NCBI RefSeq assembly: GCF_016545825.1
Contig: NC_052619.1
Coordinates: 12,105,501 to 12,169,500 of the forward strand
Direction: 5' to 3'
DNA: 64,000 nucleotides
Origin: Eucalyptus grandis
Lineage: Eukaryota > Streptophyta > Magnoliopsida > Myrtales > Myrtaceae
Notes under the pieces: generated by a model
What the model saw: only the letters and a program-made list of their open reading frames with translations
Told to the model about the DNA's origin: nothing
Database searches by the model: none
In this document: positions 49,009-59,628 of the stretch, piece after piece
Position numbering within the stretch: position 1 is the first letter of the stretch
Layout: each line of letters starts with the position of its first letter
Program-made: the position numbers and the translations under genes

Positions 49009-49787
49009 GGGTCTGCATGAGAACGTTTCTGTTTCTCATGGTTTTTGTTCTTTTGTTCCCCTTAACAAAAAAAAAAGAACAAAAAACCTGTTTGGTAATG
49101 CCACATTTTTTTTTGTTCCCGGGAACAAAACTTAGCCCGAATGGTTTGGGAACGTAAACAAGAAGCAAAAAAGTTGCTTCTTGTTCCCTGAACAATTTCT
49201 AGAAATAAGCTGATTTTCTTTTTAATTTTCTTTATTTCATTTTCTTGCCGCGACCACCGTCAACCGCTCGGAGCCACCGCCCACCGCCGCCACCGCCGTC
49301 GGTTGCTTGGTCGCCGCCGCCGCCGCTGTCGCCGGTCGCCGCCGCCGCCGCCGGCCGCCGGTCGCCACCCGTCGGTCGCCGGTTGCCGTTGCCGCAGCCG
49401 CCGCCGGTTCCGCTTGCCGGTCCCCCGGTTCGCCGGTCGTCGCCGCCGGTCGCCGGCCGGTCGCCGCCGGTCGCCGCCGCCGCCGCGCCGCCGCCCGCCG
49501 TCGCCGGCATGCCGCCGGCAGCGGCGACCGGCGGCGAGAGGCGGCGGCAATCCGTCGACAAGATTAAAAAATGAATAAATACAAAAAGAAATTGTTGCGT
49601 TACCAAACAGTTTATATTCTTTTTCTATTTCAAGAGTAGAAATTTTGTGTCGTTATTTTCAAAAAAAAAAAAAAAAAATTTTGGGTTCAAACTTTTTTTA
49701 CTCGAAATTGTTCCCCGGAGCGAGAAATAGAAAAGAATCATTTCTGAAAAAAAACTCTTCCTGAACGAAGCGTTGTCATGCGCAGCC
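49009..49787. mobile_element. Tourist/PIF-Harbinger-like element with CCG-rich core
   Basis: The left terminus is GGGTCTGCATGAGAACG. The right terminus on the opposite strand is GGCTGCGCATGACAACG. TAA target duplications are at 49006-49008 and 49788-49790. Length 779 bp. The core (49250-49560) is almost pure CCG/GCCGCC triplet sequence, which opens long frames on both strands that are not genes. It lies 390 bp upstream of the P450 start codon. Confidence 0.8.
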
Positions 49788-50050
49788 TAAAAGTCAAACT
49801 ATGACAAAACCAATCTCACACCTCAAGGCTAATCATAATTCTCACCTACTCACCGGCCGCCGCCTCCTCCATTTAATTTTCCAATCTTTTACACCAACCT
49901 CTCCAAATCGCTGTCGTGCCGATTACGACAATGACATCAGGCAATTTTCTTGTGTAAATGCTATATAATCAGTGCATTATGTTATTATTAGCTCTTTTTT
50001 TCTTTGAAGCGAAGAAGCGAAGAAGAAGAGAAAGGAAAGAGAAAGGATGA

Positions 50051-50115
50051 AATAAATCATACAATCCATTTAAAGGAAATTGAAATAAATCATACAATCC
50101 ATTTAAAGGAAATTC
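50051..50115. repeat. Tandem 32-bp duplication in the P450 leader
   Basis: AAATCATACAATCCATTTAA and the following bases up to GGAAATT occur twice in a row, 65-130 bp before the start codon. The paralogous leader at 60600 has only a single, shortened version. Confidence 0.9.
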
Positions 50116-50179
50116 GATACATAATAGTCCTAACTCTCTTCATTCACGCACACCTCTCTCTCTCTCTCTCTAATCCACC

Positions 50180-53100
50180 ATGCTCCTCCTCAGTCATCTC
50201 CTAGCAGCTCTAGGGCTTCTGATACTCCTTGTTTGCCTGTGGAGGGCATCCAACAAGCCCAAGATTGCCAATTTACCCCCGGAGCTCCCGGGGGCATGGC
50301 CGATCATAGGCCACCTCCACTTGCTTCGTGGCGAGACCCCACTGGCCAAGACCCTGGCCGCCATGGCCGACGCGCAAGGCCCGATGTTCCTGATCCGGCT
50401 CGGAGTCCACCCAACGGTCGTCATAAGCAGCCAAGAGGCGGTCCGGGAGTGCTTCACCACCCACGACAAGGAACTCGCTTCTCGTACCAAATCCAAGGCG
50501 GGAGTCCACTTGGGCTACGGGAACGCCGCTTTTGCCTTCGCGGAATACGGGGACTTTTGGCGCGAGATGAGGAAGATCACCATGCTTGAGCTCCTGAGCA
50601 CTCGGAGGTAGGACTGTAAGAATGTAGTTTGAATTTTCAGTTTGCTTTTGAGTTTGATTTGCATATCAAGTTTGACCACCTCTGGTACTCTACGCATCGA
50701 ATCTGCACCCCGACCGCACTGTTCACTCATCATCAACTGACGAAGGCTCTCAATATCTCTCTTGCAGGCTTGACGACCTAAAGCACGTTCAAGCATCAGA
50801 AATCGATACCTTCATCAAGGACCTGCACACTCTCTGCAGGACCAACACTGACAACGCCCAAAATGGGTCCTCCAAGGTGGTGATCATAAGCGAAATGCTC
50901 GAGCTCCTGACCTTGAACATCATAACCAGAATGATCGCGAGCAAGAGATACTTTGGACTATCGTCGGCATCAACCGGGTCCTCCTCCGATGACGGCGAGG
51001 CGAGTCACCTGAGGAAAGTGATCAAGGACCTTATGTACATTTCTGGGTTTCCTGCGGTTTCGGACCTGGTGCCCTTCATGGGATGGACCGACTGCTTGGG
51101 GACCGTGAAGACCATGAAGAGGGTGGCGAGAGAACTGGACGTGATCATTGGGAAATGGGTCGAAGAACACAAGCTGAAGAGAGGAGAAGCGATCGATATG
51201 AAGGAGGATTTCATAGACGTGCTGCTGTCTGCGATGGGGAAGGATGGTTTCGCCTTGTTTGGTTACTCTCCCGATACGCTCGTCAAGGCAACAGTAATGG
51301 TATGACTTTTGTGATTGAGGTTGCGTTTGCTAATTATTTTGTTCTCGGAAATAATTTCAACTCATAAATGATTTTTTTCTAATTTTATTCTTTAAAAAAG
51401 TTTATGAGTATTTAAAAGCATTTGTTAATTGCACAAAATTTCTATTTTCGAAATAGAAATGTGTATCAAATACGTTTGGTATGACTTTTAAATTTTTTTG
51501 TAACTTAAAATTTCTTTTATATTTTTAATAATTTCATTACATTCTTCTCTTTTCACCTTTTTCTTCTTTTATTCTTCTTCCTCCTCTAACGGGCAAGGTC
51601 GTCGACCTTGAGAGAGCCTCACCATGGTTGGACGAGGCCGATCCTCACCTAGTTCTAGCAAGGTTGACCCTCACTAGTGGTTGGGCGAAGGCTTGCCTCG
51701 CCAAATTTGGGGAGGTTGACGAGGCTCTAGCGAGGTTTTTGGACCTTGTTTGGCCGGTGGTCGCTAGAGGAAGAAGAAAAGGAAGAGAAAAAGAAAGAAA
51801 AGAAAAGAAACGATAAAAAAAGAAAATGATTTGAGCTTGACTTTGAAGTTATTTTCGAGAATAAAAAAGTAACTTTTTTACTACTTGATTCCTTCCAAAT
51901 TCATTTTCAGAAACAAAATGTTACCAAATGTTTTTTTTTTTTTAAATTTTATTTCAGAGAATCGAGAATAGAATCAGATATTATAGCGCTCTCTCCATTA
52001 TTACCATGAAGTCTGCATATCTTAATTGTGTTCTTTATGGGCTTCTGGGCTGCTTCTTGGCAAGTTTTCCGAATGAGCCAGAAAATGGTGGAAAGCTTCA
52101 CCTCCACTCGGTTCTTCTGGGTTTGTAGTTTTCATGGAAAAATCCAAAAGAAAATTAGAATTGGGCCGGATCTAGCTCACCTTCATATTCAAAACCTTCG
52201 ATAGCTTTTTCTACATTCTTTAAATGATGTATGGTCAAAATTATATCTTGTAAGTCAAGCTGCAACCCCGGTGGGTACTGACACATATTCTTGGTCCTCT
52301 GTAATTTTTCATCCGGCGGATTTACATGCTGAAGAACATTATAGCAGCCGCATCGGACACAACGTCTCTGGCCTTGACGTGGATTCTGTCTCTATTGCTC
52401 AACAACAAGCATGTCTTGAAAAGAGCTCAAGAAGAGGTGGACCTCAAAGTGGGCAAGGGCGAGTGGGCACAAGACTCCAACATCGAGAGCTTGCCTTACC
52501 TCCAAGCCATCGTCATGGAAAGCCTACGCTTATATCCACCAGGTATTGATATTAACACATCATTGTGACCGTGCGATATTCGAAACCCAAAGTATGATAT
52601 CTAGATGTAATGCTATATGATGTGTGTTTTAGAAATGTACCAAATTGAATGAGAAACGATGAGTGGTATGAGGTGTGTTTTTGAATTGTCATTTCGTGCA
52701 CCAGCTCCCGTGTTGGTTCCACATGAAGCGAGAGAGGATTGCACCGTAAGTGGGTATCTCATTCCGAAAGGTACTTGGATATTCATCAACGCTTGGAAGC
52801 TGCACAAAGACCCTCAAGTCTGGTCCAATCCAGAAAAATTCTCACCCGAAAGGTTCTTGACGAGCCATTCAGGTACGAAGACCTGCCCATTAAACCTCCA
52901 CGTGGGGAACTCATAAGAAAAATGTCAGGGACAGAATGGTTTAAAAGTGGTTCATAAAGCAAAGGTCGCAATGAATTCTAATTCAGTTAAAAAAAATGAC
53001 CAAAAAAACATGTCAATTTGATTTGTTTGGTTTTTTCCCTGAAGGCGTGGATGCTTTGGGTCAGCATTTTGAGTTCGTTCCATTTGGGTCGGGTAGAAGG

Positions 53101-53307
53101 TCATGCCCGGGAGCGTCGTTTGCATTGCGGGTGATCCACTTGACGCTGGCTCGTCTTCTTCAAGGATTTGACTTGGCAACACCGTCGGACAAACCGGTGG
53201 ACATGACCGAAGGCTTAGGAGTCAACTTGCCCAAGGCCACTCCTCTTGAAGTTGTTCTCACCCCAAGGTTGCCTTCCAAGCTGTACGAGCAATTGATGCG
53301 AAATTAG
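50180..53307 (+). CDS. Cytochrome P450, CYP82-type, complete copy
   Basis: Haem monooxygenase of the ER membrane. CYP82 members act in specialised metabolism of terpenoids, phenolics and alkaloids; the substrate here is unknown. Five exons, 50180..50607, 50768..51299, 52335..52542, 52705..52872 and 53045..53307, phases consistent, 532 residues. The N-terminal anchor is residues 1-21, then the hinge PPELPGAWPIIGHLHLL. The ExxR motif is ESLR at 382-385. PERF is present as SPERFL. The haem loop is PFGSGRRSCPG with Cys466. The I-helix motif reads A-A-S-D-T-T (325-330) in place of the usual A/G-G-x-D/E-T-T/S, so the conserved Gly is Ala here; the paralogue at 61652 keeps Gly. Intron 2 carries a MITE-like insert. 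A Mutator-like element begins 79 bp after the stop. CYP82 placement is by remembered similarity. Confidence 0.85.
51326..51932. mobile_element. MITE-like insert in intron 2 of the P450
   Basis: The left end GCGTTTGCTAATTATTTTGTT pairs imperfectly with the right end, which on the opposite strand reads ACATTTGGTAACATTTTGTT. The core has GAGGCCGATCC/GCCTCGCC-like blocks, as in other copies here. The paralogous intron at 62835-63768 does not show it. The target duplication was not resolved. Confidence 0.5.
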
Positions 53308-53386
53308 AAACTATATTCGGTCAGGAAGAGAAAAATGGTCTACGCATATGAGTAATTTCTGTTCATAACATAATTACTTGTGAAGA

Positions 53387-54790
53387 GGGAAAAGTGCTAA
53401 AAAAGTCCTAAACCTTTTTTTGATGCCGATTTAGTCCTAAACCTTTTTACGTTATGCCAATTAAGTCCTTTCCGGCCAATTTTGACCGGATTTTGCTGAC
53501 TGGACACCGGCCGGGCGACGTGGCCTGATCGATCGCGCTGATGTGTATAATTTTTAATAGTATTTTAATTTTTTTGAATTTTTTTATTTTAATTTTAATT
53601 TTTTTCTCTTTTATTTTTATTATTTTCTTTATTATTTTTATTTTTTCTGCTCATCTTCTTCCTCCAGCCGGTCGCCGAGCTTGGCGACCGGCCGAGGCGA
53701 CGGCCGGTGAGGTTGAGACCTCGCCGGCCACCTCACCAAAGGGGGCCGGGAGGGCAGCCTTGTGCCGGGCGGGCGAGGCTCGCCCTCGCCGGATCCGGCG
53801 AGGCTCGACCTCGCCGATCCGGCGCGAGGAGGAGCCGGCGGGGCTCACCTCGCTAGATTCGGCGAGGCGAGGCTCGCCGCCCGCCTTGAGGGCGGCCTCA
53901 TGCCGGGTGGGCGAGGCTCGCCCTCGTCGGATCCGGCGAGGGTCGAGCCTCGCCCAAGGCCGGCAAGGTTTGACCTCGCCGATCTCGGCGCGAGGAGGAG
54001 CTAGCGGGGTCTCCCTTGCTGGCCGTGGGCGAGGCTTGACCCCCTCGCCCATCCGGCGAGGGCGAGCCTCGCCGCCTAGGTCTCAAGGGCGGCCTCGCAC
54101 CCGAGGTGGGCGAGGCTCGCCCTCGCCGGATTTGGCGAGGGTTGAGCCTCGCCCACCGCCGGCGAAGCTCAACCTCGCCGATCCGGCGCGAGGAGGAGCC
54201 GGCGGGGTCGCCCTCGCCGGCCGTGGGTGAGGCTTGACCCTCGCCGGATCCGGCGAGGGCGAGCCTTGTCGCCTAGGTCTCAAGGGCGGCCTCGCACCGG
54301 GCGGGCGAGGGTCGAGCCTCGCCCACCGCCGGCGAAGCTCGACCTCGCCAGATCCGGCGCGAGGAGGAGCTGGCGGGGCTCGCCCTCGCCGCCTAGGCCT
54401 CAAGGGCGGCCTTGCCCGCCCGGCGCGAGGCCGCCCTAGCGGCCACTGGCGAGGTGGCCGGCGAGGTCGACCTCGACCTCGCCGGCCGTCGCCTCGGCCG
54501 GTCGCCGAGCTCCGGCGACCTGGGGGAGGAAGAAGATGAGCAGAAAAAAAAAAAAGAATAAAAATTAAAAGAGAAAAATATTAAAAAATATAAAAATATT
54601 AAAAAATATTTAAAATATTATTAAAAATTGTACACGTTAGCGCCGATTAGGCCACGTCAGCCGGCCGGCGTCCAGTCAGCAAAATTCGGCCAAAATTGGC
54701 CGGAAAGGACTGAATTGACACAACGTAAAAAGGTTTAGGACTAAATCGGTACAAAGCTAAAAGGTTTAGGACTTTTTTGGCACTTCTCCC
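53387..54790. mobile_element. Mutator-like non-autonomous element with 10-bp TSD
   Basis: Terminal inverted repeats start GGGAAAAGTGCTAAAAAAGT on the left and GGGAGAAGTGCCAAAAAAGT on the right (opposite strand). The similarity runs inward for roughly 190 bp, covering CCTAAACC.TTT, AATT.AGTCC.TTCCGGCCAATTTT, GCTGACTGGACGCCGG and GCCACGT. CTTGTGAAGA is duplicated exactly at 53377-53386 and 54791-54800; 9-11 bp is characteristic of Mutator. The 0.9-kb core (53660-54520) is GC-rich and built of irregular GGCGAGGCTCGCCCTCGCCG-type repeats. Its long open frames are not genes. Confidence 0.92.
53660..54530. repeat. GC-rich short-period repeat array inside the Mutator-like element
   Basis: Irregular repetition of GGCGAGGCTCGCCCTCGCCG, GGATCCGGCGAGG and GGCGCGAGGAGGAGC, including a larger duplication of about 190 bp (54000-54190 against 54190-54380). 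Open frames on both strands result from the absence of A/T-rich stop codons. Confidence 0.8.
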
Positions 54791-55263
54791 CTTGTGAAGA
54801 TAATAGTATGGACTTCACCAAAAAAAAAGATAATAGTATGGATTAGAACATACATGGCACAGTTATGTTTCTATCCTTATCATTAAAATCATGGCCGATA
54901 TAAACCGATTAAAATCAAGGGACGATAGAAGTTTCTACTCGAAAAAACAATTATTATTTCTCCAGATTGTCCAATTAAAAAACTCAAGCTAATTATTTGA
55001 GGGAGATGACATGAATCAGAAGAGTACATTGAATTGCTTGTCAAGCGATGTGGGACAATTTCTCAACATCATTCACATGCAAGCCGTGTTAAAAGTGACA
55101 CGAGGAATTTGACTTATAAGAGTGGATGCACAAACGCGAAAGGGATAACGTTGAATCTAAAGGAATTTTTGATAACGTGGAACACTTTCACTTCATTCAA
55201 GAGAGATATAACCAAATTATCTGTCGGAAACTACTTGGTGTCTTACATAGTAGAGCACTCTAA

Positions 55264-56082
55264 GGCTCCACTCATTTCGTAGAAGATAATTTTCAGGAAA
55301 ACATTTTTTAGATTTTCTAACGTTTATTTCACAAAAATAAATTAGCCACGGAACACACTTTTTGTTAATAGAAAAAACACATTCAAAAGCGAGGAAAATA
55401 TTTTCCATATTTTCTTTTACCTCATCAACTTTAATGAAACGCATGTTCCTTTTATTTTTATGTTTTCCTTTTCTTTTTATTTTTAAAAGATCAAAATTTT
55501 AATTATTGTTTATCTTTTTTTTTTTTTCCTCCTTCCTTTGTTGGTTGTTGGCCACAAGCCAAAGCGAGGCAAGTGAGGCTCGAGCCTCGTCAATGTTTAA
55601 TGACCTTGGGTAAGGCCCGAGCTTGCTTGACCCGCCTTAGGCGAGTTGCAAACTCACCAGCCTTAGCAAAGCGTGGGCTTGCCTAGATTGGTTGAGCCTC
55701 GAGCTCGCCGACTTGCGTCTTGGCTAGTCGCCGGGCTGCCGCGCGTCATTGAGACAAGCAGCGGTGGAGGAAGGAGGAGGGAGAAGGAGGAAGGAAAAGA
55801 AAAAAAGGAAAAAAGAAAAAGAAAAGAAAAAGAAATATAAAATAATAAAAATTATATTTTAAAATAAAAATAATTAAAATTTTATTTTTAATATTAAAAA
55901 AATCAAATTTTTGGTGATTTTTCCCAGAAAATAAAATCAAATACCGAATAATGGAAAATATTTTTTAGTTTATTTTCACATTTCAGCCGAATACTGAAAA
56001 ATATTGGTATTTTCTTGGAAAATGGCTTCTTAGATAAAAATTTCCAAAAAATGTGATATTTTATGTTGAAAAGAATAGAGCC
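55264..56082. mobile_element. Tourist/PIF-Harbinger-like element in the duplicated cyclin C 3' flank
   Basis: Termini are GGCTCCACTCATTTCG and, on the opposite strand, GGCTCTATTCTTTTCA. TAA is duplicated at 55261-55263 and 56083-56085. The unoccupied site is preserved in the paralogous sequence near 42470-42490 (AAAGCAGTCC.AAGAGAAC). Length 819 bp, with a core of GAGGCTCGAGCCTCG-like blocks. Confidence 0.75.
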
Positions 56083-56559
56083 TAAGAGAACTTCGACAAA
56101 CGTTTCGCTGCAATGAAGAGGGGCATCATTTCTAACAGAAGACATCAAACTGGAGGGGAACTGCCGATCTGCAAGTAGAAGTGCTTTGTAATAACTTATG
56201 CGTGGATGAGCTCTTATTAGGCAAAGCCCAAAGTCCTTGGATCCTCGGAAACTTTAATAGATGAATGCATGGGTCTTTCGGCTCAGCTTAAAGGAGCGGT
56301 AGTTGTCCATTGTCCACCAAAAACAAGCATCGTGCCAATTGAATTGCAAAAGCCCATGGAATAGAATCCCTCCCTCCTAATTAGCTTTCTAAGCCCCCTA
56401 ACCCCTTTGGGATATGTTATGCTTCCACGCTAACTGTAGCTGTTCTCCTAATTTTGCTTATTAAATGAAAATTGGTTTGTTCTGATATATATATATAGAG
56501 AGAGAGGTATCATTAACCAATTTTCTGGCATTTTTTTATATCACAAAACTTTAAAAGTT

Positions 56560-58262
56560 AAAAAGAAACGAAAACTTTCAATTGCGTCAGATGTTTCGCT
56601 TCCTTCAAGAGAGCAACTACCAAACTATTTTTGAGCGTCTTATATCACCAATGACCGAACTTCAATCGTATTTATACGGAACAAGACCTCTCATGGCAAT
56701 TATAAAAACCAACTCGCGCATAAAGTAATCTCAAAGTGCTGTCGGTCTTGATAGACCCAAAGCCAGGGACTTTTATCAAGTCCAAATAGCTTCCCTTAAG
56801 ACCACATCGCTTTCACAATTCGATAACTTACGCAAGCGACAAATCGGGTAGTATAATTACGAGTCCATGCTCGACCATACCGCCCCAGCGGACTTTCCCA
56901 GAGGACGTCGGCTTCCCTCTACCGGCTCCGCCATGGCCAGAGGAGGGAAGAGAGAAGAAGAAGAAAAAAAGAAAAAAGAAAAAGAAAAAGAGAAAATAGA
57001 AAAATAAAACGAAAATATCATTGATGTGGTAAATGTATCATAGTTTATAAAGTTTGGGGTTTTTCATATAAAAAAAAATTAGGATAAATTTGTCACTCTA
57101 AGTAAAGTTTGGAATTTTTTTGTGGTATTTTTACGCACCTAATTCTGAAAACAGCGAGCATGACAGCAATTCAACCGCTTAGCCGGCCAATTAAAGTGCT
57201 GTCGATCTTGCTAGACACAAAACCACCTACTTTCATCAAGTCCAAATAGATTCCCTTAACACCACATTACTTTCACAATTCAGTAACTTACACAGGCGAA
57301 AAATCGAGTATTGATCCATAATTAGCGGACGTTTCCATCGCGAAACCAAGAACCTCAGACCACGAATTCGACGCGAAACAAGATCAAAAAAGCGTTGCGG
57401 GAAGGGCAAGGGGGGAAGCGTACAATTGGCCATTTGCATTTTGATGAGCTTGAAATCTTCGACGGTGATGCCTCTCTCTGTCCGGCGGATGCACCACGTC
57501 CGCCTCCTCCGGGTCCAGAAGTTGCTTGCTGCAGAGCCCAAGACGAAAGCCGGGGGAGAAATCGAAGAAAAATTTCCTCAGGGCCCAAGAAAGTGAATCA
57601 AGAATCGACGAGGATTAAGGCGCGGAAACAGAGAAGAAGCACGGCGCATGAATCAGGGGAGTTCGGGAGACTCACTAGTGAGTGGAAGTCCAGAAATTGG
57701 CGGCCATTGCTGACGCGCGGAATTGCAGGAGCTCGGCTGAGCTGCTGGCTATGGCGAGCGGGATTCGATGAAGAAGACGAGTCCCCTCTCTCTCTCTCCT
57801 CTATTCGGGTTCGGGCCGGGAACCCGAAATGCGAGAGGAGCGACGTGTCTGGACTTTTGATGGGCCTCGGGGAAATTCGTTGCATGGCGTTTTCCTTAGC
57901 CATACTCCAAAGCCAACCTCATTTATTTTATGGATTATTATTTTTTTGTCGATTATTTTATGTAATATGATTTACCCAATCTTGATACATTTCGTTGAGG
58001 TTAATTTAACATAAATTATTCCAAAAGAAAAAAAAACCTGAAATACATTTTTTATTTATTTAAACGTAACATATCCTTTAGGTGAGGAGGCCCGACACGA
58101 ACACGCAGAGGACTAATAGAAGTACCGTGTGTAAGGTTGGGGATCGAATCCATGCCCCATTTTATAGCCATTTAGATGCGTGCACCTGGAATTTCTTAGT
58201 AAATCCAAGGACCAATAAATTTCTCGTAATGTTTACTATCTCCTTATTTTTCACTTCCACAT
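56560..58262 (-). pseudogene. Cyclin C remnant: exons 1-2 and 3' flank only
   Basis: A second copy of cyclin C, heavily deleted. Positions 57133-58262 match 47580-48750 closely. This covers exon 1 (57676..57707, still MAANFWTSTH) and exon 2 (57424..57528). Exon 2 is 105 nt instead of 107, because the CT run in it is one dinucleotide shorter; the frame breaks after PPDRER. Positions 56560-56700 match the 3' flank just beyond the cyclin C stop (42630-42765). They are followed at 56735-56870 by a second, more diverged match to the intron 2 region (47640-47770). Exons 3-9 are missing. This cannot encode cyclin C, although the promoter may still be active. Confidence 0.85.
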
Positions 58263-58553
58263 GCATAAAAAGTTTATGGACCATATTGAATGAATTAAAA
58301 ATTAATAACTAATATTGCACATTGGGCTAAAGTTTAAAAATCACATTGAGTAAATTAAAAATTCAGAAACAACATTGAATATTAAAAGAAAATTTAAAAA
58401 TTATTTTTTGTCGTTTTGTCAATCTTAATATTGTAGATTGTACGGTTGACATGGAATCCAACCGATGAAAGGGCCGCTCCTTCGCTAATCATACTTCTTT
58501 GTGGGACCGAGAATAGATAGAAACCCCCCATTTCTTTGTACATTTGTGGAATG

Positions 58554-59285
58554 TCTAGGGGGGAATCATGCGTCTAGAGTTTATCTTAGTACTGTAGCAT
58601 GTAGGGCATGTGCTTGACTTCTCATTCCTTGAAAACCAGACTAGCTTCCACCAGTAATTAATAATCAAAGAAGGAAAAGTATCACATGCGAGTCATCAAT
58701 CGAAGTGACAAAATAATGATGACTGGGCAGATGCAATCCCCACGTGGGGCCTTGTTATCGAGGTTGCTCCTCTCACTATTGTTTCTCCCGTGAGAGGCGG
58801 GATACGGGGACCCCACTTGGGGGACTCTCACCCTGGGAGATTTTCCCTCCAGTGGGGGGTTCCCCTTAAGCAGTTTAAGGATCTGCTCAAGTCCATTACC
58901 AGGTTCTAATGTGTTTTTCGGGAGCCTGGATTTTGCTCCCAACCTTCAATTATTTCTCCCCAAGGGCGGGGGATACCCGGATGTGGCCCCCGAGCCTGCG
59001 AGTTGTATGGGGGGCATGACATTACCCAGCCGCGTGGGGCCTTGTTATTGAGGTTGTCCCCCCCGGAGCGCTGCAGTTTAAGGTCCTGCCGAGGACCATC
59101 TAGGGGGGAATCATGCGTCTAGAGTTTATCTTAGTACCGTAGCATGTAGGGCATGTGCTTGACTTCTCATTCCTTGAAAACCAGACTAGCTTCCACCAGT
59201 AATTAATAATCAAAGAAGGAAAAGTATCACATGCGAGTCATCAATCGAAGTGACAAAATAATGATGACTGGGCAGATGCAATCCC
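58554..59285. repeat. 187-bp near-identical direct repeats around a 358-bp GC-rich spacer
   Basis: The copies at 58554-58740 and 59099-59285 differ at only one site (ACTGTAG against ACCGTAG). The spacer has its own internal repeats (CGTGGGGCCTTGTTAT.GAGGTTG at 58742 and 59033; CAGTTTAAGG.TCTGC at 58872 and 59074). It is rich in C and G runs. No primer-binding site or polypurine tract was recognised. Confidence 0.85.
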
Positions 59286-59628
59286 ACGCTTTCTCCAACT
59301 TGCCACTCAAAAGCACAACCCTGCCCATCCCAACCAAGAATTAAGCCAACTATTCCAAGGCGAAACGCTAGCTTCATCAAGAAACTGGGCTCCTGTACAT
59401 GCCTCTCTCTCTCATCCCATAGCCAGTGAATCACAAAATCCACATCACAAGGCTAATCATAATTATTGCCCACCTACTTGCGGCCATCTCCTCCATCTCA
59501 CTTTCCCATCTTTTGAAACCAACCTTGCTATTTATTCAGATCGCTATCGTGTTGATTACCACTACGTAATTGGTCATTTTTCTGATGTAAATGCTGTATA
59601 ATCAATGCATTCAGTAATTATTATCTCT

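Noticed and set aside
49232..49606. Gly/Ala/Pro/Arg-rich open frames up to 124 codons on both strands
   Set aside because: Product of a nearly pure CCG triplet core inside a Tourist-like element; open in all phases.
53541..54539. Long GC-rich open frames on both strands (up to 229 codons)
   Set aside because: They lie wholly inside the Mutator-like element and consist of Gly/Ala/Arg/Pro repeats from the GGCGAGG array; they are open on several phases at once.
57236..57541. Open frame SNFWTRRRRTWCIRRTERGITVEDF taken as a real cyclin C variant
   Set aside because: The SNFW here is a coincidence of the intron end and exon 2 read in the wrong frame. The true N-terminus MAANFWTSTH is in a separate exon, and the frame only matches the family after the 2-nt deletion.
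58554..59285. Possible TRIM or small LTR retrotransposon
   Set aside because: Direct repeats are present, but there is no tRNA-type primer-binding site, no polypurine tract and no target duplication. Kept only as a repeat and an open finding.
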